DNA of 64,000 nt from Mesostigma viride (Eukaryota; Streptophyta; Mesostigmatophyceae; Mesostigmatales; Mesostigmataceae), in contig RPFO01000246.1 of the NCBI GenBank assembly GCA_009746045.1, forward strand, positions 789,642 through 853,641. Reading direction: 5' to 3'. The notes beneath the pieces are model-generated. The model saw only the letters and a list, made by a program, of their open reading frames with translations, was not told the DNA's origin and searched no databases. The position numbers were made by a program, and so were the translations under genes. Shown here one piece after another: positions 1 through 11,800 of the stretch (positions are counted from its first letter, which is position 1; the number at the start of each line of letters is the position of its first letter).

Positions 1-1440
1 CTTTGAGAAGCTTGGGAAACTTAAAGAGTGGCAAAAGGAGGCATGGTGGTGGGTGGTGGTGGGGCCATGCGTGTGGCAGTGAGAGTAATGCGAGGACAGT
101 AACAAGTCGAACCTGCAGTTTTCATAGCCCTGGGTGGAGTATGTGGACATGCGGGTTTGTGAATTGAATTGTAAATACTACCTAGATTCCCCAGGGTGCT
201 TTGTCCTTTCCTAGCCTGGGCACTTGAGGGGCTCCCCTCGTTCGATTGTGCCTTTCGTTAATGTGTTACGGAGGCGGCTGCACTGAGGACCAAAAGGAGT
301 GTGATCAGCCACAGTGGAACAGAAGGTGATGCACAATTTGAACGCAGTCAATGGCATGTTGGCCATGCAACCCCCCTGGTATGTGCCAAAATCGCTGGCA
401 CACAACTGTATTCCCCAGGCTGGTGAGAATCCCCCAGGCTGGTGCGCCAGCCGCCATGGGCAAAGCATCGATATCCTGCCTGGTGTAGCCTGGATCGTGT
501 GTGCAGCTGTAAAGTTGCGAGAAGCTTGGCTTGTTGCTTTGTTGCCAAGTAAGTAGTTGCGTGTCATGCGCATAGGCATGCCACGGAGTACTTACTATGC
601 TAATCTCATTAGAAAAATAACTACGCACAAGTTTAAACAAACAGACAAATACTGACTTTGTTGCAAAAAGTTTGGCTTGTTGCTTTTTGGGCTGTTCCTT
701 CTAGAAGTGTCTCTCCTTTCAGGCTCCTTTGTCCTTGGAAGGTGTTTATTCCGTATGCACGCGCTTACCAGCCATCTCTTTGTGCTTTGTATTTCCCATG
801 CAGTTGCTATTGAAAGGCACCGGCATTCAAGTTCTGGTTCCAGTACCAGGGAAGCCACTCAGTATCCCTGCTGCATAAATGTCGATACTTCTGGAAGATG
901 GGGGCACACGTCGGTTAAGCTGGCATGTTTCTAATGCCGGGCACATGTGCATGCATGAAACTCCAGAAGACGCTACCCGGTTGTCTCTGGATTTTTGCAG
1001 GTGGGCCACACTGGCAGCTGAACTTAATGGCTGACCTCCACTAATCAATGTAAACCAGCATGTAGCATTAGCTGTAAGCCCTGCATTATTTGCAACGCAT
1101 ATTTTCAATGCATAGGCAGTGATGCAAGATGTAAGCAGAATCATTAGGAAGTACTGAACAAATGACAAATGGTTCTAAATGATTGACTTGCGCAATTTTC
1201 TCATATGCATGCACCTAAACAGCGGGTCCTTGCTCAGCGCGGAGGTGGACATGGTATTGGCGCCAACGCCTTGCGGTAGTGCTTACCTGCAGGCTATGTC
1301 TGATATCTCAAGCTCCGCCGCACACGGGCTGACTTTGCGGCGCAGCACGGTTATTTGGCTGCATTTTTACTTCATTCCGCGGTTTGGATCGCGTGTCCCA
1401 TGTCGGCTGTAGTTATGATGTCGTGGTATCTCTTGTTCAA
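1..1440. other. No recognisable gene
   Basis: Only short overlapping reading frames on both strands, none with a familiar domain. A near repeat of a segment containing TTTGGCTTGTTGCTTT-like sequence occurs around 525-545 and 668-690. I see no convincing exon chain, RNA gene or terminal repeat. It could be intergenic DNA or the edge of a gene lying outside the window. Confidence 0.5.
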
Positions 1441-1442
1441 TA

Positions 1443-2290
1443 AATAATTAATTAATTAATTAGAAACATAACTCCGTTGGGAGTATTGAATTGAATTGAA
1501 TTGAATTGTAACATAACTCCGTAGGGAGTATATGTAGCACATAGCCCTTGAGAGGGGGCATATGGCCTATCATACATCCTAAGCTACTTCCAAGGGTGGG
1601 GATGTAAAGGACCCTTGCTCTAGGTGCACCAGGGCACTTGCATCCCCATGATCTTCAAGCTATGCCCAGCGAAGGGGGAGCCTGTCATGGGGGGGAAGAT
1701 CAGCATAGCTATACAAAGGTTGGGAGTATCTGTAGCACATATCCCTGAGAAGGGGCATATGGCCCATAATACATTCTAAGCTACTTCAGGACTGCAAGTG
1801 TGGGAATGTAAACGACACTTGCTCTAGGTGCACCAGGGCACCTGCACCCTCATGATCGATCACGCTATGCCCAGCTAAGGGGAAGCATGTCATGTGGGGG
1901 AAGATCATCATTAATTAATTAATTAATTAATTAGGAACATAACTCCGTTGGGAGTATATGTAGCACATAGCCCTGAGAAGGGGCATATGAGCCTATAATA
2001 CATTCTAAGCTACTTCCTGCAAGGGTGGGAATGTAAACAACACTTGCTCTAGGTGCACCAGGGCACCCGCACCCTCATGGTCTATCACGCTATGCCCGGG
2101 TAAGGGGGGAGCATGCCTGTGAGGGGGAAGATCATCATGGCTATACAAGAGCTATGGCATGGCTGCTCAGCAGAGAGTGACTCCCTGCATGGGCACAACA
2201 TTACTAAATAAGGCTAGGCATCGTCTGGAGTGTGGCACATCATAGGCACACATGTACATGACTAAAAAGGCTAGGCCTCAGCTGGTATAG
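1443..2290. repeat. (TAAT)n-flanked MITE-like repeat cluster, left flank
   Basis: Three successive related units (about 1508-1720, 1721-1905, 1933-2220) share a start like ACTCCGTTGGGAGTATATG followed by TAGCACATAGCCC, then a GGGGCATATGGCC block, a TGTAAAC block and a GCTATGCCC block. TAAT tracts lie at about 1443-1462 and 1910-1932. The same family appears in inverted orientation at 7190-7434 and as a complete unit at 7465-7834, so this looks like a family of short non-coding mobile elements inserting into TAAT-rich targets. The ACTCC/GGAGT pair in the terminus can form a short stem. Confidence 0.65.
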
Positions 2291-2355
2291 TGCCTGGGGT
2301 AGGCGGGCATGTACAAGGCCACTGTCTAACTATTCTACACTACTGCTGTATTCCC

Positions 2356-3736
2356 CTAGGCTGGGGCTGGAGTTGCTGGGGCCGCGGTGGTCGAGGGGGT
2401 CGCTTGCCAGGGCTTGTGGCCGACGTAGATGGCCGCCCCCTTCCAGTACACCGGCTGGCCCGCCTTGGTCTGCCGGAGCTGGAGGTAGGTCGGCCATAGC
2501 TCCCGTCGTCGTTGTTGCTGTGCCAGGGTCAAGTCGTCGTCAAGGGTGAAGAGAGTCTTCTCGAGCCGCTTGCGGCGTCTGAGAAAAGAAATCTTGTCCG
2601 CCGGGGTCTTAAAGGTGAGAAGGAGCGGGGGCGGCCCGGCCTTACCCCGCGCGCGGGGAAGGCGGTGGGCGGCCAGCTCGATCTCACCAGTAAGGCCCAT
2701 GCGATCAAGGATTTCTCTCTCAAAAGCACGCGCAAGCTTCTCGGAATTCTCACCTTCTTCCATCTTGAGATTCTTGACAATGACGTTGAGGCTGCGCTTG
2801 GCGAGCTCGGCCTCCTCGCGGAGGTCAAGCGTCTGCCGTTGGAGCTGGGCTGCGACGGCGGAGGTGGTGGAGGTGGTATGTTGCTTAAGCATGTCCGCCC
2901 AGGTCGTGATGGGAGGAGCATCGCCGGCCAGGCCAGCCGGGGCTGGCTTGGCGGCAATGTCCTTCACTGCCTGGGCGGTGAGGCCTGCGGTGTTCTGCAA
3001 GACCTCGATAGCGATTGCATTATCCTTGAGGCGCTGGTCGATGTCGCGGAGCTGGGCGGTGATGGAGTCGGTGGAGGCGGAGGGGGGGGGGGGTGGAGGC
3101 GAGGAGGGTGGCGGTGGCGGTGGGGATGGTGGGGAGCTCAGCAGCCAGCGTGCCGCCAAGTGCCGCCACATCTGCGGCAAGAGGGGTCACGTGCTGCTCG
3201 AAAGCTTCCTTGAGGAGGGTGCGGATGGAGGCTTCGGAGGGGAAGGGGGGCGGTTTGGGAGCCCAGATCTCGGATTCGGAGCGTCCAACAAGGGAGCAGA
3301 GGGCGAAGCGTTGAAGCTTGGGGCGAGGCATGCGGTGAATGATTGGGAGAGCCTCGGCGGGGTCGACAAGCTCGCCGCCACCAGGCCAGCGGCCACGGTT
3401 GTGGGTCGTGAGGTACACGCACATGGCTAGAAGCGAGGCGTGACTACCGTAATAAAAGTCTTCCATAATCCAACCGGGGCTGCGCTGCCAGAAGCCGGGG
3501 CTGTTGACGTCAAAGGAGCGCTCTTCCCAGGGCGGCTCAGCAGAGCGACTGCGCTTAGGTTCAGGCGATGCTGATGGCGAGGCGAGCCCGGGAGGCTGGG
3601 CGAGCACCAGTGCACTACTAGTGTCACCGTTGCCATCTCCGGGGCCGGTGGGCGAAGCTGCAGCCGAAGCTGCAGGCGTATTTTCATTGCCGAGCGCAGC
3701 CGCCAGGCTGCGTTGCGTCGAGAGGCGTTTGCTCAT
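2356..3736 (-). pseudogene. LINE ORF1p-like gene, copy 1 (frameshifted)
   Basis: The ATG at 3736 opens a Ser/Pro-rich N-terminal region (MSKRLSTQRSL start) followed by a helical segment. The frame breaks at a poly-G run near 3084-3094 (poly-C in the coding sense) and resumes to a stop at 2356. The second part reads ITAQLRDIDQRLKDN and LREEAELAKRSLNVIVKNL, then a KISFLRRRKRLEKTLFTLDDDL segment in two stretches. This fits the coiled-coil, RRM and C-terminal layout of L1-type ORF1 RNA-binding chaperones. Joined across the run, the product would be about 455 residues. Copy 3 reads through the equivalent point without a shift, so the break is either a real mutation or a homopolymer sequencing error. 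No endonuclease or reverse transcriptase follows. The family call rests on pattern memory only. Confidence 0.6.
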
Positions 3737-4125
3737 CGTATATTGCGTAATAGCGTCGGAAAATTATATCAGCATGTGCGTCTTAGAAAGACGAAGCGAT
3801 TGTGATATTCACAGCTGAATTCGGCGCTCAAACGTGAAAGTTATGAGCTCCGACAGCCATGGCTACCTCGTGGCTCGTGGCTCGTGGCTCGTCAAGATCA
3901 TCATAGCTATACAAAAACTAGAGTGTGGCATCTCAGCAGAGAGCAGCTCTCTGCATGAGCACAGCATAACTAAATAAAACTAGGCATCATCTGGAGTGTG
4001 GCACATCATAGGCACACATGTACATGGTTAAGTAATGCTCGTGGCTCAGCTGGTATAGTGCCTGTAGGAGGCGTACATGTACATGGCCACGGTCTATCTA
4101 TTCTACACTACTACTGCTGTTTCCC
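3737..4125. repeat. Spacer between ORF1-like copies 1 and 2
   Basis: Holds the upstream region of copy 1, with an imperfect triplication of a CTCGTGGCT motif (3868-3893). It then passes into sequence related to the MITE-like family (AAGATCATCATAGCTATACA at about 3894) and into a GGCTCAGCTGGTATAGTGCC segment that also lies beside copies 1 and 3. No gene is seen. Confidence 0.5.
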
Positions 4126-5525
4126 CTAAGCTGCCCGGGCGTCTGGAGTCACTGGGGCAGTGGGGGTCGCTTGCCAGGGCTTGTGGCCGACGTAGATGGC
4201 CGCCCCCTTCCAGTACACCGGCTGCCCCGCCTTGGTCTGCCGGAGCTGGAGGTAGGTCGGCCATAGCTCCCGTCGCCGTTGTTGCTGCGCCAGGGTCAAG
4301 TCGTCGTCAAGGGTGAAGGGAGTCTTCTCGAGCCGCTTGCGGCGTCTGAGAAACGAAAGCTTGTCCGCCGGGCTCTGATAAAGATGAGAAGAAGCGGGGG
4401 CGCGCCCCTGCCTTACCCCGCGCGCAGGGAAGGCGGTGGGCGACCATGCTCAATCTCACCAGTAAGGCCCATGCGACCAAGGATTTCTCTCTCAAACGCA
4501 CGCGCAAGCTTCTCAGAATTCTCACCTTCCACCATGGCGAAGTTCTTGACGATGACGTCAAGGCTGCGCTTGGCGAGCTCGGCCTCCGCGCGGAGGTCAA
4601 GCGTCTGCCGCTGGAGCTGGGCTGCGACGGCGGAGGTGCATGGTGGAGGTGGTGTGCTGCTTAAGCATATCCGCCCAGGTCGTGATGGGAGGAGCATCGC
4701 CGGCCAGGCCAGCAGGGGCTGGCCTGGCGGCAATGTCCTTCACTGCCTGGGCGGTGAGGCCTGCGGTGTTCTGCAGGACCTCGATAGCGATTGCGTTAGA
4801 TCCTTGAGGCGCTGGTCGATGTCGCGGAGCTGGGCGGTGATGGAGTCGGAGGCGGAGGGGGGGGGGGGGTGGAGGCGAGGAGGGTGGCGGTGGCGGTGCA
4901 TGGGGATGGTGGGGAGCTCAGCAGCCAGCGTGCCTCCCATTGCCGCCACCATATCTGCGGCAAGGGGGGTCACGTGTTGCTCGAAAGCTTCCTTAAGGAG
5001 GGTGCGGATGGTGGCTTCGGTGGGGAAGGGGGGAGGGGGTGGTGGGGAAGCCCAGAGCGCGGTTTCGGAGCGTCCAAGGAGGGAGCAGAGGGCGAAGCGT
5101 TGGAGCTTGGGGTGATTCATGCGGTGCATGAATGATTGGGAGAGCCTCGGCGGGGTCAACAAGCTGGCCATCACCGGCCAGGCCAGCGGCCGCGGTTGTG
5201 GGACGTGAGGTGCACGCACAGGGCTAGAAGCGAGGCGTGCATGCCGAAAAACAAGTCCTCCATGAAGGCTCCTGGGCTGCGTCGCCAAAAGATAGAGGCG
5301 TTGATGTCGAAGGTGATCTCGTCCCAGTGCGGCTCAGCAGAGCGACTGCGCTTCTAAGGTTCAGGCGACATCTGCAGATGGCGAGGCAAGCCCGGGGGGC
5401 TGGGCGAGCACCAGTGCACGACTAGTGTCACCGTTGCCGTCTGGGCTGGTGGGCGAAGCTGCAGGCGTATTTTCATTGCCGAGCGCAGCCGCCAGGCTGC
5501 GTTGCGTCGAGAGGCGTTTGCTCAT
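4126..5525 (-). pseudogene. LINE ORF1p-like gene, copy 2 (several frame breaks)
   Basis: Same orientation as copy 1 and clearly homologous over its whole length, from the MSKRL-type start at 5525 to the stop at 4126. The frame is broken several times: the N-terminal part, the ITAQLRDIDQRLKD coiled-coil part (about 4740-4900) and the RNA-binding part (about 4307-4730) lie in different frames, with insertions such as CATGG units and a poly-G run near 4857-4870. Its start lies only about 160 bp from the start of inverted copy 3, so copies 2 and 3 are head to head. Not expected to make protein. Confidence 0.6.
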
Positions 5526-5686
5526 CGTATATTGCGTATAAATAGCTTCGGAAAATTATATCAGCATGTGCGTCGTAGAAAGACGCATCGATTGTGATAT
5601 TCATGGCTAAAGTCGGTGCTCAAACGTGAAAGTTATGAGCTCCGCCGTCAGCCATGGCTACCTCGTGGCTCGTGGTTACGCAATAT
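5526..5686. repeat. Head-to-head spacer between copies 2 and 3
   Basis: Non-coding junction between the 5' ends of the divergent ORF1-like copies 2 and 3. It resembles the region upstream of copy 1 (TATCAGCATGTGCGTC, GAAAGTTATGAGCTCCG). If these units carry a promoter it should lie here, as 5' UTR sequence is shared by the copies. Confidence 0.45.
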
Positions 5687-7099
5687 ATGACGAGCGAATG
5701 CTCCTCGACGCAACGCAGCCTGGCGGCTGCGATATAAGCCATGAAAATACGTCTGCAGCTCCGGCGCTGAGCTTCGCCCTTGAGCAGGTCCGGCAGGCAG
5801 CGGCACCTGACACTAGTCGCGCACTGGTGGTCGCCTGAATTACCATCATCCTCCCAGGCTCCCTGCCTCGCCTTCTGCATTGCCTGAAAACAAGCGCAGC
5901 CGCCCAGCCGAACCTAGCTGGTCTGAGCACGACTTTGACGTTGCCGAGTTATATTTTCCACCTTCAACGTCATGCAACACCGGCTATTTCGACATGCCAC
6001 CCATCAGGATACTGGAGCTCCTGTTTTATGGGTCGTACACCTCCCTTCTTGACCTGTGCCAGCGCCTCCATCGCCATCACCAATTCCGCGGCCAGTCGAT
6101 CTGACGGCCAGTTTTCTCACCGCGCACCTGACCTGCCTGGCTGGTCCCGACGGCGCCCTCTTTTCCATCCTTTAGCGCTCTGCCGTGGACCTTTGGAAAC
6201 CCTCCCCCTTGACCGAATGCACCTTCCTCCTCCACCTCCAAGAAGCCATCTCGCAGCACGTGAAGCCCCTAGCTGCAGATGTGGCAGCTGTGGGCCGCAC
6301 GCTGGCTGCTGAGCTCCCCGCCCTCCCCACCGCCACCGCCACCCTCCTCGCCTCCCCCCCCTCCCCCTCCGCCTCCACCGACTCCATCACCGCCCAGCTC
6401 CGCGACATCGACCAGCGCGCCGCCAGGACATGAACGCCATCGCCGTCGGATGCATGCAAAACACCGCACGCATCACCGCCCAGGCGGTGAAGGACATTGC
6501 CGCCAAGCCAGCTGGCCTGGCTGGTGATGCTCCTCCCATCCCGACCAGCATGGGCGCAACACACCACCTCCACCACCTCCGCCGTTGCAGCACAGCTCCA
6601 GCAGCAGAAGCTCGACCTCCGCGAGGAGGCCGAGCTAGCAACGCGCAGCCTTATATAACGCCATACTCAAGAACTTCGACATGGTGGAAGGTGAGAATTC
6701 CGAGAAGCTTGCACGTGCGTTTGAGAGCAAAATCCTTGATCGCATGGGTCTTCTTGGTGAGATTTAGCTGGTCGCCCATCGCCTTCCCCACGCGCGGGGT
6801 AAGGCAGGGGCGCGCCCCCGCTTCTTCTCATCTTTATCAGAGCCCGGCGGACAAGCTTTCGTTTCTCAGACGCCGCAAGCGGCTCGAGAAGACTCCCTTC
6901 ACCTTGGACGTACAACGACTTGACCCTGGCGAAGCAATAACGGCGACGGGAGCTATGGCCGACCTACCTCCAGCTCCGGCAGACCAAGGCGGGCCAGCCG
7001 GTGTACTGGAAGGGGGCGGCCATCTACATCGGCCACAAGCCCTGGCACGCGACCCCCGCGACCCCCGCGGCTCCAGTGACTCCAGAGGCCCCAGCTTAG
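5687..7099 (+). pseudogene. LINE ORF1p-like gene, copy 3 (inverted, degenerate)
   Basis: Inverted relative to copies 1 and 2. The start region is recognisable (SSTQRSLAAA) but hits an in-frame stop within 20 codons. Later pieces keep the SITAQLRDIDQR coiled-coil start (about 6380-6420), the AQAVKDIAAKPAGLAGDAPP stretch (6480-6530) and the C-terminal LSFLRRRKRLEKTPFTLD region (6850-6910) in separate frames, ending at a TAG at 7097-7099. The product is non-functional. As with the other copies, only an ORF1 equivalent is present and no reverse transcriptase follows. Confidence 0.6.
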
Positions 7100-7189
7100 G
7101 GGAATACAGCAGCAGAAGTGTAGAATAGTTAGACAGTGGCCTTGTAATGCACGCCTACTCCAGGCACTAGTATACCAGCTGACTCTCAG

Positions 7190-7462
7190 GGCCATGTGCC
7201 ACATGTACTCCCAACGGAGTCATGTTCATTAATTAATTAAAAGGCCTCTCCGGGGTATGTCGAGGAGCCTGATGGGGCATACCCAGGTCACGCATGCACA
7301 CGCATGGGGGGTGCAGGTGCCCTGGTGCACCTAGAGGAAGTGTCGTTTACATTCCCACCCTTGCAGGAAGTAGCTTAGAATGTATTATAGGCCATATCAA
7401 GGAGATTATAGGCCATATGCCCCTTCTCAAGGGCTATTAATTAATTAATTAATTAATTAATT
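7190..7462. repeat. Right flank of ORF1 cluster: inverted MITE-like repeat and TAAT tract
   Basis: Contains CATGTACTCCCAACGGAGT, the reverse complement of the left-flank terminus, then reverse-complement versions of the internal blocks (GGTGCCCTGGTGCACCTAGA, ATTCCCACCCTTGCAGGAAG). It ends in a TAAT tract at about 7434-7463. With the left cluster it brackets the three ORF1-like copies as an inverted pair. Confidence 0.6.
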
Positions 7463-7464
7463 AT

Positions 7465-7834
7465 CAACATCACTCCGTTGGGAGTAGATGTAGCACATAG
7501 CCCTGAGAAGGGGCATAGGGCTTTTAATACATTCTAGGCTACTTCATGCAAGGGTGGGAATGTAAGCTACCCCTGCTCTAGGTGCACCAAGGCACCTGCA
7601 CCCTCATGGTCTATCACGCTATGCCCGGGTAAGGGGGGAGCATGCCTGTGAGGGAGGAAGATCATCATGGCTATACAAGAGCTAGGACATGGCTTCTCGA
7701 CAGAGAGCATCTCTCTGCATGGCATAGCATGGCTAAATTCTTAATGCAACATCCATGGGGGTCCCATTATAGACAAAGCATGGCTAAAATCATCAAGGGC
7801 TATGTGCTACATATACTCCCAACGGAGTTATGTT
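7465..7834. mobile_element. MITE-like element, about 370 bp
   Basis: Bounded by imperfect inverted repeats of about 39 bp (about 7465-7503 and 7796-7834), both containing ACTCC-GTTG-GGAGT and the TAGCACATAGCCC block. TAAT tracts flank both sides (7434-7463, 7843-7860). No coding capacity. The arrangement fits a non-autonomous DNA transposon with a TTAA- or TAAT-type insertion preference; the superfamily is not determined. Confidence 0.55.
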
Positions 7835-7860
7835 CAGTCCTGACTAATTAATTAATTAAT

Positions 7861-8872
7861 GCACACAAGCTTTGTGCATGCAGCTAATTCATATATATGA
7901 TGAACCATTATGTGCAATATTCACGGACACGCAGGCCTCAGCACAAGGCACACAAGTACGACCAGTTACATAATTCATGACATGCAACATTTAATGACAT
8001 TTAAAATTAGTTTAGATTGAGTCTTTGTGCAGACGGCATGTATATAAATGCATACATGCCACGTGCATCCATGCAGCTTCAGGAACTTAAACACCAGTTG
8101 ACAGGCCCATGGGTACAGATAGCGTGCAAGGTGCTGAATGGGCAACGCTTGGATCTTTCGCTTCTCCATCCCAGACATCCATGAAGCCCTGATTGACAGC
8201 TACGGAGCGTCATTGCCACTTGCCAGTGTTTCCATCAGGCATGAGACAGCGAGAAGCAATAATGTACAGCTTACATCTTCTTTAATTGCTCTTGCGAGAC
8301 GAGAGGTTGACAACCTCAATAATACATAGCGCAGATACTGGAATTTCAGTGCAGATGATGTCCCGTGTGCAACACAGTCCACCTCAACCACATCTTCTAG
8401 CTGCCACCCAAGGTAGCTGGCTTCCCAAAGCAGCAATGCAGGACAGTAAGGCCAACCAGGGACCCACCATGTAACCAACGGCAGTGGCCAGGCATTCTTC
8501 CACAAGGTGCCGGTAGCACACGTTGCAAGTGCAAAAATCTTACTCCTTCGGATCTTGAATACCACCAGTTGTAATCTCGAAAGTGTGTTATTCAGAATGA
8601 CAAGGGAAAGCATAATGAGTCAAGGACCTTACCGAACCAATGACGTGCATGCATGCAAGTCAAATCATATCAAGCGGACATGATATGACGAGATATTAGA
8701 ACAACAAAGAGCATCCGCACTGCACAGAAGTTCATGCTTTACTATAAAAATGGCTAGCCGTTGACTGTCACGCCAGCATTACCATGGAGGCAGGCAACCA
8801 ATGTTGCTTGCAGTCAGCAATTCAACCGATGAGCCTATACTATTAGCCTGGGCACACATCCAATCAGACTAA
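7861..8872. other. Downstream region of dmc1, no separate gene recognised
   Basis: No domain is recognised on either strand. On the minus strand a TGTAA motif, often used as a polyadenylation signal in green algae, occurs near 8270. A possible extra 3' exon (after an acceptor near 8188, running in frame to a stop near 8087) could give DMC1 another C-terminus, but its translation does not resemble the family's end, so I did not adopt it. Confidence 0.4.
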
Positions 8873-11800
8873 CTAAAAGAAAAGGCAATCAGTCAGTACA
8901 AAGGATATTGCTTCCATTTCGGGCATTGAAGGGCTGTCCACCACCTTGCAGATTCTTTGTTCGCCCTTCCCTTTCCGCAGTGAAAGCCGTGTAGTAGATG
9001 CGTGTGCGAGGATGTGCCCTGAACATTGCATGCACAAAAGGCAAAGTTAGTATGGTTTACCCAGAAAGCTTGGGACAAAACAGTAAAAGTCACAACGAAA
9101 TATCACAATTGCTCTGGTGTTAGTTTGAATAACAAATACGTCCATCCAAGTAACAAAAATTTAGAGAGAACAAAGCCACAGGTCAAGGTCAACATGAAAC
9201 TAAGCATTGTATAACTGCATTCACCAGACATGACAAACAGGTTTCCTTCATTATTAATTGCGGACAACAACTTGCATCCGAAAGTTTTTCAATTTGCGAG
9301 ATTGCATGGTGATGATGGAACTCCTGCATGTTGTGAATAAGACCAAATATGGAATTCCAGGACAAGACTTAACTAACTAACAAGTACATGATATTTTCAT
9401 ACATTAAGGCGCTAACAAGTGCAATGCAGAAACAATTTCCAGGAGATGAAATAAAGACATCATGGGTTTGCCAGGCACATACCTCCAATGGGCTTCTTCG
9501 CATCCTGCACGAACATGGCGTTGGCTCCGGGGTCCGCCATCACTGGGAGAATTCCAACCACGGAATGTTGAATTACAGGATGGAAAACCCATAATGTGTT
9601 AAGTTAGCTCTCTAAGTCGCACTTTAATAGAGGCTACACAGCCAGCGACCGAAGACAAGCGGAGATGCAAACAATAATGGAGGGAAAAGATGGTGGTTTT
9701 CCACGGTGGTGGAAAAGTTATGGATAATGGAGGGTTGGAGACCAAACCTTCAAAAGTAAGAATGTGACCTATGATCCTGCTCGATCCTATAATTAACACC
9801 AGGGCAAAGAGATGATTGGGGCGAACTGAGTAACATTGTCACCAAGCTAAGCACCATTAGTTGTACGCCACGTCCCAACATTGATAGATGCCACCTGGAA
9901 TTCACATCAATGGACCAAACAGGAATGTTGGGAAGTAGGAGAAACTTTCAGGGCATTGCTTGCATTCGAGGTCCAGGCACTTAAAGGCAGTAGTTTATTA
10001 CCGGGAGAGATGCTACGGTCCCTGGCCCAATCTAAGTGCTGTCAACATTTGCAGTTTATAACAACAAAATCGCCAACCCAGGCACGACACACGAGCGTCT
10101 ACATACAGGGTGATTGCAAGTTGAATATCAAGATCCTGGTAACAGCAAGGAAGTGGCTTGAAATCGCAATGCAAAACACACCAAGGAAGCATACCTTGGT
10201 TGGTCATGAACACGGCGATGTTGTACTCTTCAGCCACTTTTGTTAGCCTGCTGAGCATTTGTGCAAGTTGTTGCTGCACAGGTAATCACCACAGCAGCAC
10301 ACCACCAGCAAAGAAGTAGGACAAGCCAGGAATACAATGTCAGCAGTTGTGACCTGCCAAGGACGTGGAATATGCAGCAACGGCAAAGACTAGGATTAAC
10401 TTTTAAAGCACAGGCTCACTCATAGCAAAGAGTTCTGAGAAATCAGTTCAGAGTAATCCACAATTTAAGTTTCCAGAAGTACCTGGCGATCTGCCAGCTC
10501 CCCTCGGCCCTGAAAGTCAACACGGAACAGCGCTGTGACGGAGTCAATCACGAGTAGCCGGAAAGGCTCTTCTGCAAACTTGGCGGCAAGCCCCACGATC
10601 ATGCGCATCTGGTGCTCATGAGTGTAGGCTCTTGCGACGATGATCTGGTTTAAGGTGACATAACATTGTAAGACACACACGAAGTTGAGACTTCTTACAG
10701 GCAGGGTTAATTTACTATGCTCAATCCAGACAGTCGCATTCTGGTCAGCACAAAATCGTGCCAAGAGACCTTGGAAATGGTATCAAATTCTCAATTATTG
10801 CTCAAGTAAGAAATCGTGCCGAGGCCAACCCCAGCCTGGCTTGATCCAAAATGGTTCAACAAAAGCAAGCAAACAGTAGGCAATCATGCATCGCAGCATC
10901 AAAAAATGCCTAGTGCTACTACATCACGGCAAAGTCGATATTTTATACAACAAGGAAAGAATTTTACCCAAATATCCCCCAGAAAATCAGGAATGCAGAG
11001 TGACTGAGAATTGTAATGAACAGGCCAACCAGCGTTTTCAACAGCCTCCCTTCTGGACCCCTACACGAAGAGTAGTCACATCAACAATGCCACTTCTCAA
11101 AACCATTTTTCGTGAAATGTCACATCTGGCCAAGGACATGTACTCACCAGAATAAGAACTCACATTTTCCAGTACTGATTTCGGTTCCAGGCCAAACCGT
11201 TCTGCGATAGGAATAACACGATCCGGCCTGAACGTTCCCTGTGAAAACACAGGCGTGGGAAACTGAGTGCCAAACAGGCAGTGAGAAATTTGTTCCGAAA
11301 ATCTGGAGAGAAAAAGACAACAAGTGTGTGTTGCAATCTGAAGTAAAGAAAAGTTCATTAAGGTTGCCATCGCCAGGCCTTGACTGACGTTACCTCAGCA
11401 TCGATGTAAGCTACTTTGCCGGCGCCTCCTTTCAACTGCCTCGGGAGCTGCCACACAACATGACAACGATACCAGAATTCAATCAGATGTCAGATTTTAC
11501 AGTGAAAGTGTGTGTATCATAACGAGAAATGCTGTTACAGAAAGCCACATGGCAGCAGCTCTTGCTGGAATTCCAAACATGAAATGACGTCCACTGACCT
11601 GAGAAGCGACACAAAGTGTCAGCGCCAGCTGCGTTTTGCCAGTTCGAAACTCCCCGTACGCTTCTGTCAAGCTCATCGTCTCAATGCCACCTGCCAATAT
11701 ATGTTGCACAGGAACACGGAATGACCATGGATTGATAAGCCCTTTAAGTGTTTGGTGGCAAACGGTCTAATAAAAGGGGTGTGATAAAAGGGGTCTTATA

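Noticed and set aside
211-640. Overlapping frames near the window start
   Set aside because: Mutually overlapping, no recognised domain, no splice-supported exon chain.
4040-4066. tRNA-like A box (GGCTCAGCTGGTATAGTGCC) beside each ORF1-like copy
   Set aside because: No B box, acceptor stem or anticodon arm follows; at most a decayed SINE-like remnant.
8087-8188. Possible extra 3' exon of DMC1
   Set aside because: It can be joined in frame, but the donor is weak and the translation does not resemble the family's C-terminus; the adopted model already has the expected length.
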